A stretch of 64,000 nucleotides of DNA. Origin: Plectrocnemia conspersa (lineage: Eukaryota > Arthropoda > Insecta > Trichoptera > Polycentropodidae). This document shows, piece after piece, positions 35,188 to 46,679 of the stretch (position 1 is the first letter of the stretch; each line of letters opens with the position of its first letter). The stretch spans positions 241,372 through 305,371 of the forward strand of contig VTFK01000403.1 in NCBI GenBank assembly GCA_009617715.1, in the 5' to 3' direction. The notes under the pieces are model-generated. The model saw nothing but the letters and a program-made list of their open reading frames with translations, was not told the origin of the DNA and did not search any database. The translations under genes and the position numbers were made by a program.

Positions 35188-35283
35188 TAGTGACAACAGC
35201 GAAGAACAATTTATTCATGATGATAATTACGATAATGCAGATACTACAAAAAATATAATTTTTATACTGATATCGCCTTAAAT
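35188..35283 (+). pseudogene. acidic ORF relic in S1
   Basis: A short frame NNNYDSDNSEEQFIHDDNYDN (then AD) aligns with SDEEFIQNNCDN in S0. Stops lie close on both sides. It is a dead relic carried by the duplication. Confidence 0.3.
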
Positions 35284-35320
35284 AAAATTAGTATAATTAT
35301 TGTTACCTACTAAAATATAC

Positions 35321-35624
35321 ATATAATACTTATGAATATTATTTAAAATGTTTTTATTTGGCTCAATAAATATTATGGCCTCGATTCCCGTGGCTTAAAA
35401 ATACTCCTAGAGACTTCAAAATGCCTACTAGTAACTTACCTGATTACTAATACATAACATAAGGTAATAGGGATGACTGTAAAATCAGATCTTTTAGAAT
35501 ATTATTCGGAAAATTAGTTGGTTTAGCTTGAGAGCCAGAAAATCTCATTTAAATTCAATTTAAATCAGAGGCGAAGAGTATTTTAACCTGGTAATTTAAC
35601 ACGCTTTATTAAACTTACTAAAAA
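35321..35624. other. AT-rich DNA before E3
   Basis: No gene or repeat recognised apart from the general S-like composition. Confidence 0.5.
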
Positions 35625-35858
35625 TGTATTTTAACTACGGCTCGGTTAAGTTCGCTGCTAAAGCTTAGTCGCGGCCGCTGATTGCACTCCCCTGGCCGTC
35701 CGGCAGCAACAGCCGCCAGTTAACATCCGACCGCGGCGGTGGTTGGTCGTGTGCAACGCGAAGTGCACACACACTTCTCGATAGACGTGATCGATCATCG
35801 ACTTTTCCTCGGAGTGCGAAAACTCTGTGCTTCTCAAAGCTTTTGTGCGCCAAACGCC
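35625..35858 (+). promoter_or_regulatory. E3 promoter and 5'UTR region
   Basis: Matches the proximal part of the E1/E2 upstream block (GCGGCCGCTGATTGC, CCGGCAGCAACAGCCGCCAG, GTGTGCAACGCGAAGTGCAC, CTCAAAGC). The distal AT-rich part present in E1 and E2 is not conserved here, which narrows the shared core to about 230 bp before the ATG. Confidence 0.5.
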
Positions 35859-35949
35859 ATGATGGCGTCGGCGAGAACAATCTTTGCAGCTCTTGTGTTT
35901 TGGACGGCGATTGCTGCAACTTCAGGGGCGCGCGGCAGAATCTACTACG
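35859..35949 (+). CDS. signal-peptide first exon, copy E3
   Basis: The third 91-nt copy, encoding the same 30 residues plus a split G codon and the same donor G|GTAACG. Codon 6 is aga, codon 7 aca, codon 17 gcg and codon 27 aga, all synonymous to E1. Its ATG is 8,124 bp after that of E2. An in-frame upstream extension to 35739 exists but differs from the E1 extension, so translation most likely begins at the MM. It is the E copy nearest to the candidate terminal exon at 37446-37582. The protein is unknown; a secreted or membrane role is inferred from the signal peptide. Confidence 0.65.
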
Positions 35950-36785
35950 GTAACGTCTGAAAAACAACAATTTCACCCTTGCGAATCAAAGCCGGCCTTA
36001 TCCGTGCACTTTTTCAAATGCACATATTTTAAAATTCAAATGGACGAGTGGCTACATCGGCATCTTCCGCTTACAATTGATAACCTTTTACTCTCTCGTG
36101 TAGTATCAAAGATCGCATTATCCGCGCAATTTTGAAAAAAAGGCGTGAAATATTTGAAATAAATTTATCCGTGCTTTAAATGATATTTTAGAGAAATAAT
36201 TCAAAACATTTTTCTCGCTCGTGCCGTATCAAAACTCGCCATATCCGGGTCGCGCAAATCTTTCAAATTTAACTGAGCAGCACCTCGCTTTATCACTGCT
36301 CTTAAATTCAATTTTACGGTTTAATTAAATATCATTTGCTTATTCATGTAGTATCAAAACTCGCCTCATCCGTGCAACTTTGCAAATGAGTCGTACAATA
36401 TTCTATTATCGAACAGATTTGTACCGCGTTCGTGTGGCATCACAACTCGCCTTATTAGTACAGTTTTTAATTTATTTGCAACTTCCGGCCCGTCCGCCCT
36501 TTAAACCGAATTTTACGCGATTATTTTAATACCCTTTTTTCGTACATGTCGAATCAAAGCTAACTATGTCCGTCCAGCTTTTCTAAAAAATAGTAATTAT
36601 GCTCTGTGAGTTTGTAATTCAAGTCAACTAGTTCGCTATTCAGCTGCGCTTTAAATGCCATAAAAGTGTAACAATATGGTGATTGTTTTTGTCATTACTT
36701 TTGTATCATAATTAGCTATATCCGTGCAAAAAAATTTGTTTAATTATTATTTATTTTTAATAACATTAGCTAAATAGCTAATTAT
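35950..36785 (+). repeat. E3 intron: degenerate tandem module array
   Basis: The same ordered modules as in E1 and E2, near 35.99, 36.10, 36.22, 36.35, 36.43, 36.54 and 36.69 kb. A short deletion removes text after TAAATTTATC relative to E1/E2. One more module (TTTGTGTAGTATCAAAACTC) lies at about 36.85 kb, next to K. Confidence 0.75.
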
Positions 36786-36889
36786 TTGTACAGTATAAAT
36801 ATACAGTCACATTCATCGTTAGTCGAGCTTTTAAAAAATTTTCATTTGCTTATTTGTGTAGTATCAAAACTCGGCAAAAGTTTTATTGT

Positions 36890-37240
36890 TTTTATTGAAG
36901 TTGACGCGTTGATCGCTAGAAAAAGACTCAAACGCGTTAAATGCGCAATATCAGTCTTAACGGCCTGCGGACAAGTTCTATTGTTATGCAGACAAGTGCA
37001 TTTGGTACATGACGATCAAGGATCAGAGGGATAATCTAAAAGCATCTCGACGGTCGTTCAACATTTTTTAGTAATACAGAGTCAAAGTAGTAAGTTATAT
37101 GCAAAATGACAAGTGCAAAGTTGCCAAATATACACTTGCAAATTCGGATGAAATATTCTAATAAAAAATCAGATGGAAATAAACAAACCTTATAGCACCC
37201 CAAATTCTTCAAAATATATATATATATATATTATATACAC
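36890..37240 (+). repeat. duplicated segment K, copy 2
   Basis: Copy of 30835-31210 with a GATCGCTAGA insertion near the start and a one-base loss (CAGACAAGTGC versus CAGACAAAGTGC) that breaks the frame. It ends in an (AT)n run at about 37.21-37.23 kb, after which the two copies diverge. Confidence 0.7.
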
Positions 37241-37445
37241 AATTATGTAAATTTTAATATTTATAAAATATGAACCAGCTTTGCTACTGCGTTTCGAAAG
37301 TGAACAGAGTAGTAATGTAGAATACAAATCTAGCGTTAAATACTTTGACAGAAACCTGGATTCGATTTTTTTTTTTTGATGCATAGTTTGTTATAATTAT
37401 TGTGAACGCGTTTGTTATGTACTTTCTTTCAGTTAAGTTTTCTAG

Positions 37446-37582
37446 AGTTTCTAAGTTGTTTTCCAATTAATGCGTCCAAGTATAAGACCGAAGAGAAGCC
37501 CTACAGGCCTCCGTTCAAGTCGACGGCCAATATCAAGATTAATGCCATATTTGCACCGGACTGCAATCATAATATAATTTGA
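37446..37582 (+). CDS. candidate terminal exon of a small secreted protein
   Basis: From GCG at 37472 an open frame reads ASKYKTEEKPYRPPFKSTAN followed by IKINAIFAPDCNH and stops at TGA (37580-37582). Codon thirds are G/C-biased (all five Lys are AAG; CCC, CCG, ACG, GCC), unlike the AT-rich surroundings, which suggests real coding. Upstream, TTTTCTAG at 37438-37445 is a possible acceptor. Joined there, the two leading bases AG complete the split G codon of the phase-1 signal exon. It would then lie about 1.5 kb after E3. There is no donor, so it would be the last exon. The minus strand also has an open frame with an acceptor-like TTGCAG, but its codon bias is weaker. No family recognised; the splice link is inference. 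Confidence 0.35.
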
Positions 37583-38199
37583 TAAAAAAACAATATTTTT
37601 TTTATTTTATACATATACGTATAGTCAAATATATATGACCGTAAAAGCAATTCTGCTATTTCCCTTTAAATTAAAATACATTTTTCTTACTTAATAATTT
37701 TATTTTATGCGCTTAATAAACACCACTAGAATTGAAACGTCTTTTCATATTAATTGCTGTAAAAATCAGGCATTAACCATTAAACTGATTATCTAATAAC
37801 CCCGACACATTTTTTTATTCTATATATGTCTGTCGCTCCATCAAAGTTTCGTAGCAAATTCATTTCGATCAGGTGAGAAACATCATAGTCAATAAATTAC
37901 TAACAATTTTTTTCGGTAGTTTAGAATTTAGAATTACATTTTGAAATGTACTTTTAGCAACAATCTAGTTGTTCTTAAAACTTTTTTGGTTATGTAAGTC
38001 AGTTTAGTGAATAAGGAAATATTTCATAACGAAACTCGTTTAGCCATGATTAATAAAATATATTTTATTAGATTATTATTTGCTTAAGATAATGTTTTGG
38101 TGCTTCGTTTTTTTCAACCATTGTACAGACAGCTTTATGTTGTCGCAAAATATCCATTTTTCGTACAATTAAAAACTGCTACGTAAAATAATGATTGAC
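37583..38199. other. AT-rich DNA, possible 3'UTR then filler
   Basis: If the exon above is real, its 3'UTR starts here. An AATAAA lies near 37.71 kb. Nothing else recognised. Confidence 0.4.
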
Positions 38200-38640
38200 C
38201 CATTTGATTCGCTTTTAAATTTTACTAGCATTTTCTTCTCCTCTTGTGCGTATTTCTGATTTCAATTCGTCTTATTTTTTTGGAACCATCATTACACAGT
38301 AATTATATTAATATTTGCTTATTTAAAAAAAAACCGAAACTGAAATAACAATAATAATTACCCATTCGTGCAGAATCAGAATCGAATTATTTTTTTAATT
38401 AATTTATTTTCTCCCAAGTCTCATTTTATTCATTTATGTGGAGATACAGTAATGCCATATTTAAACATTACTGTACCATAGTCTACAATTTTCGGTTTAA
38501 ACATAGCTTCTATAATTAAATTCAGTTGCTCGAACTTATTTTTACCGACGAAACTATTTTTAATGAATCTCTATTCAAAATTATCTAATTATATTAAGTT
38601 AATGAATACAATATAGTGTAATTAAAAACTGAAATGCACA
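38200..38640 (+). repeat. decayed module remnants
   Basis: Faint modules: CTCTTGTGCGTATTTCTGAT at about 38.24 kb and CATTCGTGCAGAATCAGAAT at about 38.36 kb. They suggest the array once extended through this stretch, which is absent from the E2 unit. Confidence 0.3.
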
Positions 38641-39170
38641 CTAAAAGCTTTCTAAATAAATTCTAAAAAATCATTTTTATATATATTTTCTTCTCATAAT
38701 AAACATAATTTCCAATCTAATTATTAACAATTATATGCAATGTTCTTAAAATAATATATTTTGCTTCAAATATTTTTAATTTTTTTGCTATTAGGGCAAT
38801 AAAAAATATCTTTGCGACGAAATTGGGTTAAAAATAAAGACGTTTTTTTCTTGTCATTAACAGTTTCAAAAGCACTACTATATAAAGAGTACTGGCAACT
38901 TTAAAATTACAAACGAAAGCGCCAAAATATACGGAGGATGATGATAAATTTTTACACCTGTCGTATTTTTTTTTATTAATTATTTTTCATTTGCATCCTA
39001 ATACCAAAAATTAGATTTTTCTTACACATAAAAATGTGTTAAATTATGATTTCTATGTTACCATTTATTTTGAACGCTTCGTGTGAAATTAAAACTCATT
39101 ACGCAAACGTTATTGTAGTGCTACTCAAATATCGTTTATTAATTAAAAACTCTTAGTAATAGATATTTGA

Positions 39171-39212
39171 ATAGCAAAAATGACGCACTTGCAAGTGAGT
39201 CATTTTTGCTAT
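39171..39212. repeat. 42-nt near-perfect palindrome
   Basis: Arms ATAGCAAAAATGACgCACTTG and its complement meet without a loop; the only mismatch is one G/A pair. The equivalent position in S1 (about 31.61 kb) reads AAAGCAAAACATTTACACG and is not palindromic, so the palindrome arose after the copies split or was lost in S1. Confidence 0.8.
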
Positions 39213-39777
39213 GTTGATATCGAAGCGCTTTATTGTAATACGATCAATTTAATTATAAACTTATTGCAAAATTTGCAACAAGATGTTTTTATTTAGACGA
39301 AAGATAATATTGGAAAAATATGACAAACAAAGTATTAGATATTTACAGACTCTTTGATTAAACGAAACGAAATATGTCATATAGTATATTTATTGAAACT
39401 GTTATTTATACAAAATAAAGTATAAGCACAAATTAAATAGAAATATTCCGACTCGCCCTTTGCAGCATAATGTAATAATTGCAATTAAAATGATTTTATA
39501 CAAAGGTAACAACAATATTCCATTATTTGTTATCGTGTTAATAAAAACCCGTTTCTTTAAGATTCAAGCGTTCTGCTCACATTTTAAGTTTAACTTGTTA
39601 AAAATAATGATTCAGATAGTATGCTTTTATTTTATGTTACGGTGAAATGAGAGCGTAACTTAGTGTTGCAGAAATATTTTATAAATATGTATATGCTTCA
39701 AAAAATTATTTTCAAAACATGCGTGTCACATAATCTCCCGTCTCGAAAACCGTATCGAAAATTGTTATTTCAGTCGA

Positions 39778-39813
39778 TTCGGCGTAGCTCCGCTAGGTGC
39801 GAGCATAGCTTAA
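39778..39813 (+). other. 36-nt conserved hairpin, copy 3
   Basis: Stem 1 TTCGGC/GCTTAA is weakened (one mismatch and one G-T pair). Stem 2 and loop are identical to copy 1. Confidence 0.5.
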
Positions 39814-41999
39814 CTCTTCCTGCAAAATGTAAAAAATATTTTTAATTAAATTATACTTAAAATGTGGTTTACACCCAGATCACTTAAATCAATGAATTCA
39901 GGTTTTACAGTTATTTTTAGCATTATTGTTACAAATAAAATATTGACACAATAATCGTGCCGTTAAAACAATATGTCTTTAATGAATAAATTGTTTCTTT
40001 ATTTATACGTATTATTTATTTATTATATTATTATGCTTTAATTTATACGTAGCGAAAATTTGTATATTAGTCATAACGATATTCACCTTTCCATTAAAAG
40101 TAAAAAAATATTTCTAATTCATATTTTATAAAAATCAAGTGAAAGATAATAATATAATTACAAATTATTTCAATAATTGAAACAGATTTAAACAAAAAAT
40201 ATTTACCGTTATTTCGATTTATAACGTTTTTCAATAAAACAACACGAATACTTTTATGAATATTGACGTAAATTATACTTAATATAGATTTGTGTTAAAT
40301 AATAGTAGCTTATTTTATAAAATATGTACTTCTTTAAATGTCGAATGTTTCTATGTTTACCAACTGTAATGTATTGATTATGGATTCTGTATCGAAGCAA
40401 CCTGAGAATATTATGTTTTTCGTTGTCTTGGTTCCTAAACAAAAAAAAATAATCATTGACTTGAGCATTTTTTTAACGTATACGCTTAATTTCTTCACAA
40501 CAAATAATGAATTAAACACTTCTACACGACGAATTTTTACAATAAAAGTAAGCGGTATATTATATTTATAAATATATATTTACAAAATCTTTAATACTAG
40601 ATATTTACCAATCAAAAAAAAATATTCAATAATAATACTTACGATACAAATTTAATATATATTTTAAATAATATACCATAAAACGATTTTCTTGTATAAA
40701 ATTATGTGTAATTTCTTACAGTATTTATGTTCGAGAAATGACTAAATAATTCACGCGATACTTGCAAAAATACCTTTACGTGATTTCTAATTCATTCTTC
40801 ATTTATTTTGGTCTTGATCGTATAGTCTTGTGTGAACTACATATTTTGAGCTTTGAACGAATTTTAAACGAAAGGTTATTATTACTCTTTTTAATCATTT
40901 TTTAAGCTTATAATTGATAAAAATTGATTCAAACTTTAAAAGCATTTCAGAAACACACCCTCAAATAATTAGCCCAATACTGCACAAAAAAATATCATGG
41001 TCAAATTGAACCGGATTGAGATAATACTTAAAAATCGACCAAATACACATCAATACAAAAACTGAAAACCCTGGAAATGTTTGATAATAAAATAGTGACA
41101 AAAATAAGTCAAACTAGTTATATTAATATAAATCACTTTCTAGAATTGCTGCCTAAATAGCTACTGAAAATGGTATTTCGATTAAAGTGATCATATATCC
41201 AATATATAGTATTTAAATCGTAATGAATTGGATTTACATCTCTTAATACTCAATCAGACACTATGGACTTAGACTTAAAAGATTATTAACAAAATAAATA
41301 GTCGTACAGAAACAGGTGCTTGTTTAAAATTAACTTTGGAATAATATGCGAGTTTAAAAGATAAATGTTATTTTAATGTCATCGTAAGCGTTAAAAACAA
41401 TACTATTAATTCAGATCTATTATACATAACAAGAAGATGTGATTCCTCTGAATTTAGAAAAATTGTGATAAACTACAAATAATTTGAAATTGTTTTTCGA
41501 ACCGACATGGTGGCAAAAACTGATGGAGTCAGTGTAATGAGGTACATTTAAAATTTAACTTTGCCTAAATAATAAATAAACATTTTATGCTGAGTTCAAA
41601 GAAATAAAGACTATAGAAGTGATGAAGAATTTATTTAGAATAATTGCGATAATATAGATATTCATAATGATTTAAATTTAAAACCGAGCTTTAATGATGC
41701 TGTAAATAAAAGTAAAAAAGTATTTAAAGAACGATTTTGCTATCGAACTTATTTTAAGTAACTGTATTTTGCTTCTGAATAGTTTTTTATTGTTTCATAA
41801 AATTATAATATAGTTTGGCCTTGATACTTAAGGCTTAAAAATTAAGTCTAAATTTCATACTAGTGACATATTAGTAGTTTTGGCATGTAGGTTCCTGCAA
41901 TTGATTGCCACTCTTGTTTTGATTGGTTAAAAATGCAATTATCTATGCATATTGAAAATATAACTATGTATTGTTTTATATATGTATTTATTTATTAAC

Positions 42000-42030
42000 G
42001 TTTGATTTTTTTATTGTTTCAGGTATGTAT
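42000..42030 (+). promoter_or_regulatory. juxtaposed 3' and 5' splice sites, S2 copy
   Basis: The same TTATTGTTTCAG|GTATGT as in S0, with AG|GT at 42021-42024. Being downstream of E1-E3 on the + strand, it could act in their long intron. Confidence 0.3.
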
Positions 42031-42465
42031 TCAAAAATATTATCATTCTCTTATCGCCGTGTAAAGGTTTGGGAAATTTATTATAAACATATATAAACTT
42101 GATTCATTGCAGTCCTGGTTTTGTATTAAAGTTAATGTTGTATTTTTAAATTAATATTTTAAAGATGTAAGGTGTAAAACCACCTTACCTTAATTAACGG
42201 TAACAGTCTTATTTTTAACTCGTAAGCCAGTTCGTAAAAGTACTACATATATAAACATGTATAACAACCATAATAGCTTATAGTTCTAAATTAATAGTAT
42301 TACGTTAAATTAATGTTCTAGTTAAAGTTTTGTGATGACACAATAATACAGTATAGCAAAAGCTTAGGTATTAAATAGCATCTCAAAAGAATTACAATGC
42401 AATATATTCTCTATTACGATACTACGCAAACCGCTTATCAATTTTTACAAGTGACGGACTCTGCA

Positions 42466-43069
42466 TATTATTTAATAAATTAATAGAGTGCGCTATTCAA
42501 AATATTTTAGTCAAGTCTAAGTAGTTTTTTGAAACAACAACTAGGTTTTTTTTATATATTAATAAAGTATATGTTAGCATAAATGCAATAGACTAACCAC
42601 TGAATTTGTTAAATTTGCAATTAGTTTCGTTTTAACCAAACATTTTTCTTCAAATAAGCTTTGTAAATATATTTTATATTATTATTTTAAATGCTATAAT
42701 TAGAAAGGTCGATCACAATGCTATAATAGGAAATATACTGGTAATCGTGCCCAATATTCGTTATTTAAGAGTATCAGTTAAATTCTCTTAAATTATATAT
42801 ATTTATTTTTCAAACAAATAACAACATCTAGAGCATTTATCTAATCTACTGTCTTGATCGAAGTCAACTAGCAAAATTATTTTTTCAATTAAATATGAAC
42901 TTGGCACCCCGACTCAAATTGCAATTATTGTCGACATAAACAAAAACTGGACCGCAGTGAATATTTGCTTATGCTTTGTATATGTTACGTACATGTACAT
43001 ATGTACATAACGCAGATAGGCGGGCGTATAAAATCTAATTTTAACACTGTATGCATTAAATCGTACTAA
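42466..43069. other. AT-rich DNA, nothing recognised
   Basis: A/T-rich sequence without genes or named repeats. Confidence 0.6.
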
Positions 43070-43410
43070 TGAATTATTCGACACTCTCCGGGGGGTTCGT
43101 GCCCCCAATTCGGACATAAAGCAAAAGCCCCCGCACAATGCACACAGTTCAATTATAACAAATTATAATATGTTTAAATGTTGATGATAAAACGCATTTG
43201 ATTCGTTCCGAAATTAATTACTTTGTTACCAGTGATTGAGCGCCCCTGGAATGCATATAACGTAATCCAAAGGGTTCACAAGAGCCCTGTGTATTCGAGA
43301 GGTGCCGGATGCAAGAGATATTATTATATAGTTAGTTCTATTAGGTTGCTAGAAAAAAATGCGGTTTATGCAAAACTCGTGCGATATGTAGTGCAAGAGA
43401 ATTGAACCTT
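43070..43410. promoter_or_regulatory. moderately CpG-rich stretch
   Basis: Contains ACTCTCCGGGGGGTTCGTGC, GAGCGCCCCTGGAATGCA and GAGAGGTGCCGGATGCAAGA in AT-rich surroundings. Frames here (74 codons -, 60 codons +) have no domain. Possible regulatory DNA. Confidence 0.25.
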
Positions 43411-44214
43411 TTCGATCGATTTTTTAACAATAACAGAGATTATGTTTTTCAAGATTTTTGTATAAAATAATTAAAATAAAATTGTGCATTTAGACATATA
43501 TTTATTATATGCAGTAATAATGATTTTAATTATTAAAATATTTTTTTTGCCTTTGATTTTAATCTGGTGATTATTTTAAGTTGTTTATTATGTTTATCCC
43601 GTTCTATCACTTTGGGCAAACGTCTATTACGATACAATTTATAAATAAATCAAGGATTCGTCTTTAGTAGCGCGTTACTATACAAGTTTGCTTTTTATTA
43701 AATTCGTGCGGTACCCACTTATTAAGCTTTTATATTTTCTCAGCTATTTAAACATCCATTTTATTTAAATTATCTAGATTTACACTTTTTTAATGCGAGT
43801 GTTATTTCTATTTTAATAATGCTTCGTAGTTTTCCACACGATTTTATTTTAACTACAGCATAAACAGCGCATGAAATATTTATATTTACAAATCCGTTTT
43901 TTTGCTACTATGTACATGTTATACAAATTGTATAACTTAATCAAGTAAAGTAGATTGCTATTAAATGGAATACAGCTGCATTTATGACGTCTAAAATCAA
44001 TATCAGATAACAGACATGAGAATAACTAAAATCAAACCACTGTTCTATATTTCATTTAATTGATGCTAAATACGCTTGTCTAAGAACGAAACTAAATCTA
44101 TGGCACTTAATTTGATTAAACCATAAATTTTTGGAACACATCTGAATATGATTGAATGTGAAGAAACTATATGTAATATATCCATTATAGATCGCATATT
44201 TAATTTAAAGATGT
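43411..44214. other. AT-rich DNA, nothing recognised
   Basis: A/T-rich sequence, no gene signal. Confidence 0.6.
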
Positions 44215-44560
44215 CGAGCACGGCCCTTTGCAAACAATGTCCAGCGTTTCGCTGTCATAATCACCGTCATGCTAAAATAATATCTAACAGTGTATAGCCT
44301 AAAAAATGGCACCAAACGACTTTAGCTCAGCATTTGCATCACAACCGGGCCCTACTAGCGTGTACATGAATGTATAGTAGTCTGCGTAGAAATATATGCA
44401 TGTGTATGTATATATTTATATTTTTTTTTTCTTAAGAACCTCCCACATTCGCGTACCGTTTTATGAATGTGCATCAGTCGTGGGTCATTATCCATAAGAC
44501 CGGCGGGAATAATCTTCAAATAAAGCGGGGAAACGAGTAATTGCCGGGAAACTCTTACAG
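44215..44560. promoter_or_regulatory. GC-enriched stretch, possible regulatory element
   Basis: Includes CGAGCACGGCCCTTTGCAAA, CAACCGGGCCCTACTAGCG, AGACCGGCGGGAATAATC and GCGGGGAAACGAGTAATTGC. There is no coding frame. The homeobox-type TAATTG core and preserved GC content fit an enhancer-like conserved element. This is inference from composition only. Confidence 0.3.
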
Positions 44561-46329
44561 CGTGTTCGTAATGTACTATGTGTTGTTATTTTGTTTTAAA
44601 GTTGCTATAAAGTAAGAGTAAATATATCGATTAAGTATCTTTTTCTCGTCAAGGGCTTAAAAAAGTGTATGATTTATTTTTTAAATAATCTTGGTATATC
44701 CGCTGATGAAAAGCACCGCGTATTTATTTTTCTATAACACGCTTGTGTATTGCACAAAAGGTATTTCAGCTTCTCGTTAATTCCTTGGCTGATGACTCAA
44801 AAGTGTTGTGTTGTTTGCCTCCTTACAACAAAATACTTACTGGCCCACTAAATATTTAACATTTATTTTATGTAATTGTACTGTAATCTTCAACTAACAC
44901 TGTGATTAAAATATTATTAATTTTTATTTCATATTATGTAATATAACCTTTTGCGGTTCACTGTAGTTGTGTTGGGTCGCTATTGACGCTATAAGTATTG
45001 CCATTAAAAACCATTATGGTAAGAAATTTACAATTTACACTGAAACACTAATATAATTATTTTTAAAATCATAATAGCTTTACAAAAAAATCAAAAAATA
45101 TTTTTTAAACTTGATAAAAGTATAATAATATTATTAAATCACATAATATTTGGCTATGTCAGCAACATATTTTTAAATTATTACATTAAACGATTGTTAA
45201 GAATTTCGAAAATATTCGTTTACGTGCTGCACAAATTCACACAGTAATTCGGTAATGGTCGAAAATATGCTTTAATCAACCAATATTTTAAAATTGTGCA
45301 TTTAGAAAAATTGGAATTTTGTTGTAATTAATGTTTTCAACAACATTTATATTTAATGTTTTAAAACTAAACCCGACCGGTAGTATAACTTTTCATTCAA
45401 TTTAAATATTTATTTTAACAAATTAAAACTAAAACTCGATTTAAAAAAAATATTACTCAATAATCCGATAATCATACACTCACTAGCTGCGGTACTTCAA
45501 GATAGTGAGCGACTGACGGCTAGTTTCATATGAATTTTTCACTTTTTATAAATTCTGCCATCGTAAATTCTAATGCCTAATTTTTTAAATATCGGAATGT
45601 TTTGTCCAGGTGTGAACGAATATAGATATAATACATTAATTTTTCCTAATATACATATATGTATATAAAACGTTTCATGCGCTAATATTATATGTATTTA
45701 TATGTTTAGTCTGATTAAAAGTGAATTAAAGAATTTTTAAAAGCAGTTTTTTGCGTATTCTGTATTATTTCTGTCAAAGTTTTCATCAATTTATCATTTT
45801 AAAATTATTTTTGGTTATATCTAAAGCGTTTTATGCAGTAATAAAATCAATTTATTTTAGACATATTCGAGTCTTTCTAAAAGTCGTAGATACACCTGAT
45901 TCGTATTATAGCTTTACCTCGATTTTTCAACGGATATTAACTACGTCTTCGCTTGCAACGCATCCCAGACGGTTGCTTCTACACACAAGTATATTACTTT
46001 GTTGTGCATCCTTAGATAATATCTATATGAAATAAGTATTTAATAATGCAGTGCAACCCTTTTGAGAGAAAATGTATAGCCCGCGGAATTTTATATTTTT
46101 GAGTCCCTTCAAAATTGAAAACTATAAAGAAGATATTAAACTTTATACAGTTATTAATCCTTTATGGAAAAATGAACGATATTTTTTCATTTTCTTGTGG
46201 TTTCGTGCTTAGTTTAATATTACCTGATCATTTAATCCATTCAAATTTTTCAATGGCTTATTTTTTTTACTTCAAAGTTATTTTATAGCTTAAACTATAC
46301 TCCTAATATAATAACAAATAAGTCGTAAA
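44561..46329. other. AT-rich DNA, no gene seen
   Basis: A 94-codon + frame at 45751-46035 is not supported by codon use or domains. A GC-richer spot at about 45.48-45.53 kb shows nothing definite. Confidence 0.5.
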
Positions 46330-46548
46330 AGCCGGTGACTAATAACTAAAAGATCTGGGTTTGAATCCCATATGGACGCAAGTGCTTATCAATTTCTTTC
46401 GTGTCTAATAGATCGGAATTAGTAATTAATATATAATTAGTGTTTTGATAGATCATCACAGATTAGGTTTTCCTATATTTTCCTAATCCCACAGATGAAC
46501 ATCGTGATGAATAATTAAAATAAAATTGAGATAGGTCGTGCATACTGA
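46330..46548 (+). repeat. SINE-like repeat with tRNA-like B box
   Basis: GCCGGTGACTAATAACTAAA then GATCTGGGTTTGAATCCCAT resembles a tRNA 3' half with B box GGTTTGAATCC. The body runs through GACGCAAGTGCTTATC and TTTTCCTAATCCCACAG to the tail TGATGAATAATTAAAATAAA. It is not a functional tRNA: no acceptor stem or cloverleaf closes. The tail is shared with the repeat at 0.78 kb. Confidence 0.6.
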
Positions 46549-46679
46549 CTAGTTATAATATATAATAAAATACATTGAACTAGCGTCATATGTGGCAACA
46601 GAAGACTTACAATAAATTAATAAATAAATATTTTCTACATTCACCACAAATTTTCATATCTCGCTACTCCTTAAGTTGA
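46549..46679. other. AT-rich DNA
   Basis: Nothing recognised. Confidence 0.6.

Larger units (their letters stand above)
31490..35320. repeat. duplicated segment S1
   Basis: Diverged relative of S0 and S2. The stretch 31.49-32.09 kb matches 39.05-39.65 kb, and 33.58-33.78 kb is a second copy of the same text (TGTAATAATTnCAAT, GATTCAAGCGTTCTG, AGTATGCTTTTATTTTAT). Relatives of the 970-bp sub-unit lie at 32.13-32.55 and 34.57-34.90 kb. It contains hairpin copy 2 (33875-33910) and an acidic ORF relic near 35.19 kb. No intact gene. Confidence 0.75.
39040..42465. repeat. duplicated segment S2
   Basis: The 5' third (39.05-39.65 kb) pairs with S1 at 31.49-32.09 kb. From about 39.75 kb to 42.465 kb it pairs with S0 at near identity. 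It carries a palindrome at 39171-39212, hairpin copy 3 and the AG|GT splice-like site at 42021. The acidic ORF relic has a stop here. Identity to S0 falls off after about 42.44 kb. Confidence 0.85.

Noticed and set aside
46330..46400. Possible tRNA gene (B-box GGTTTGAATCC)
   Set aside because: No acceptor stem, D arm or anticodon stem closes around it, and the downstream body is shared with another repeat, so it is better explained as SINE-derived.
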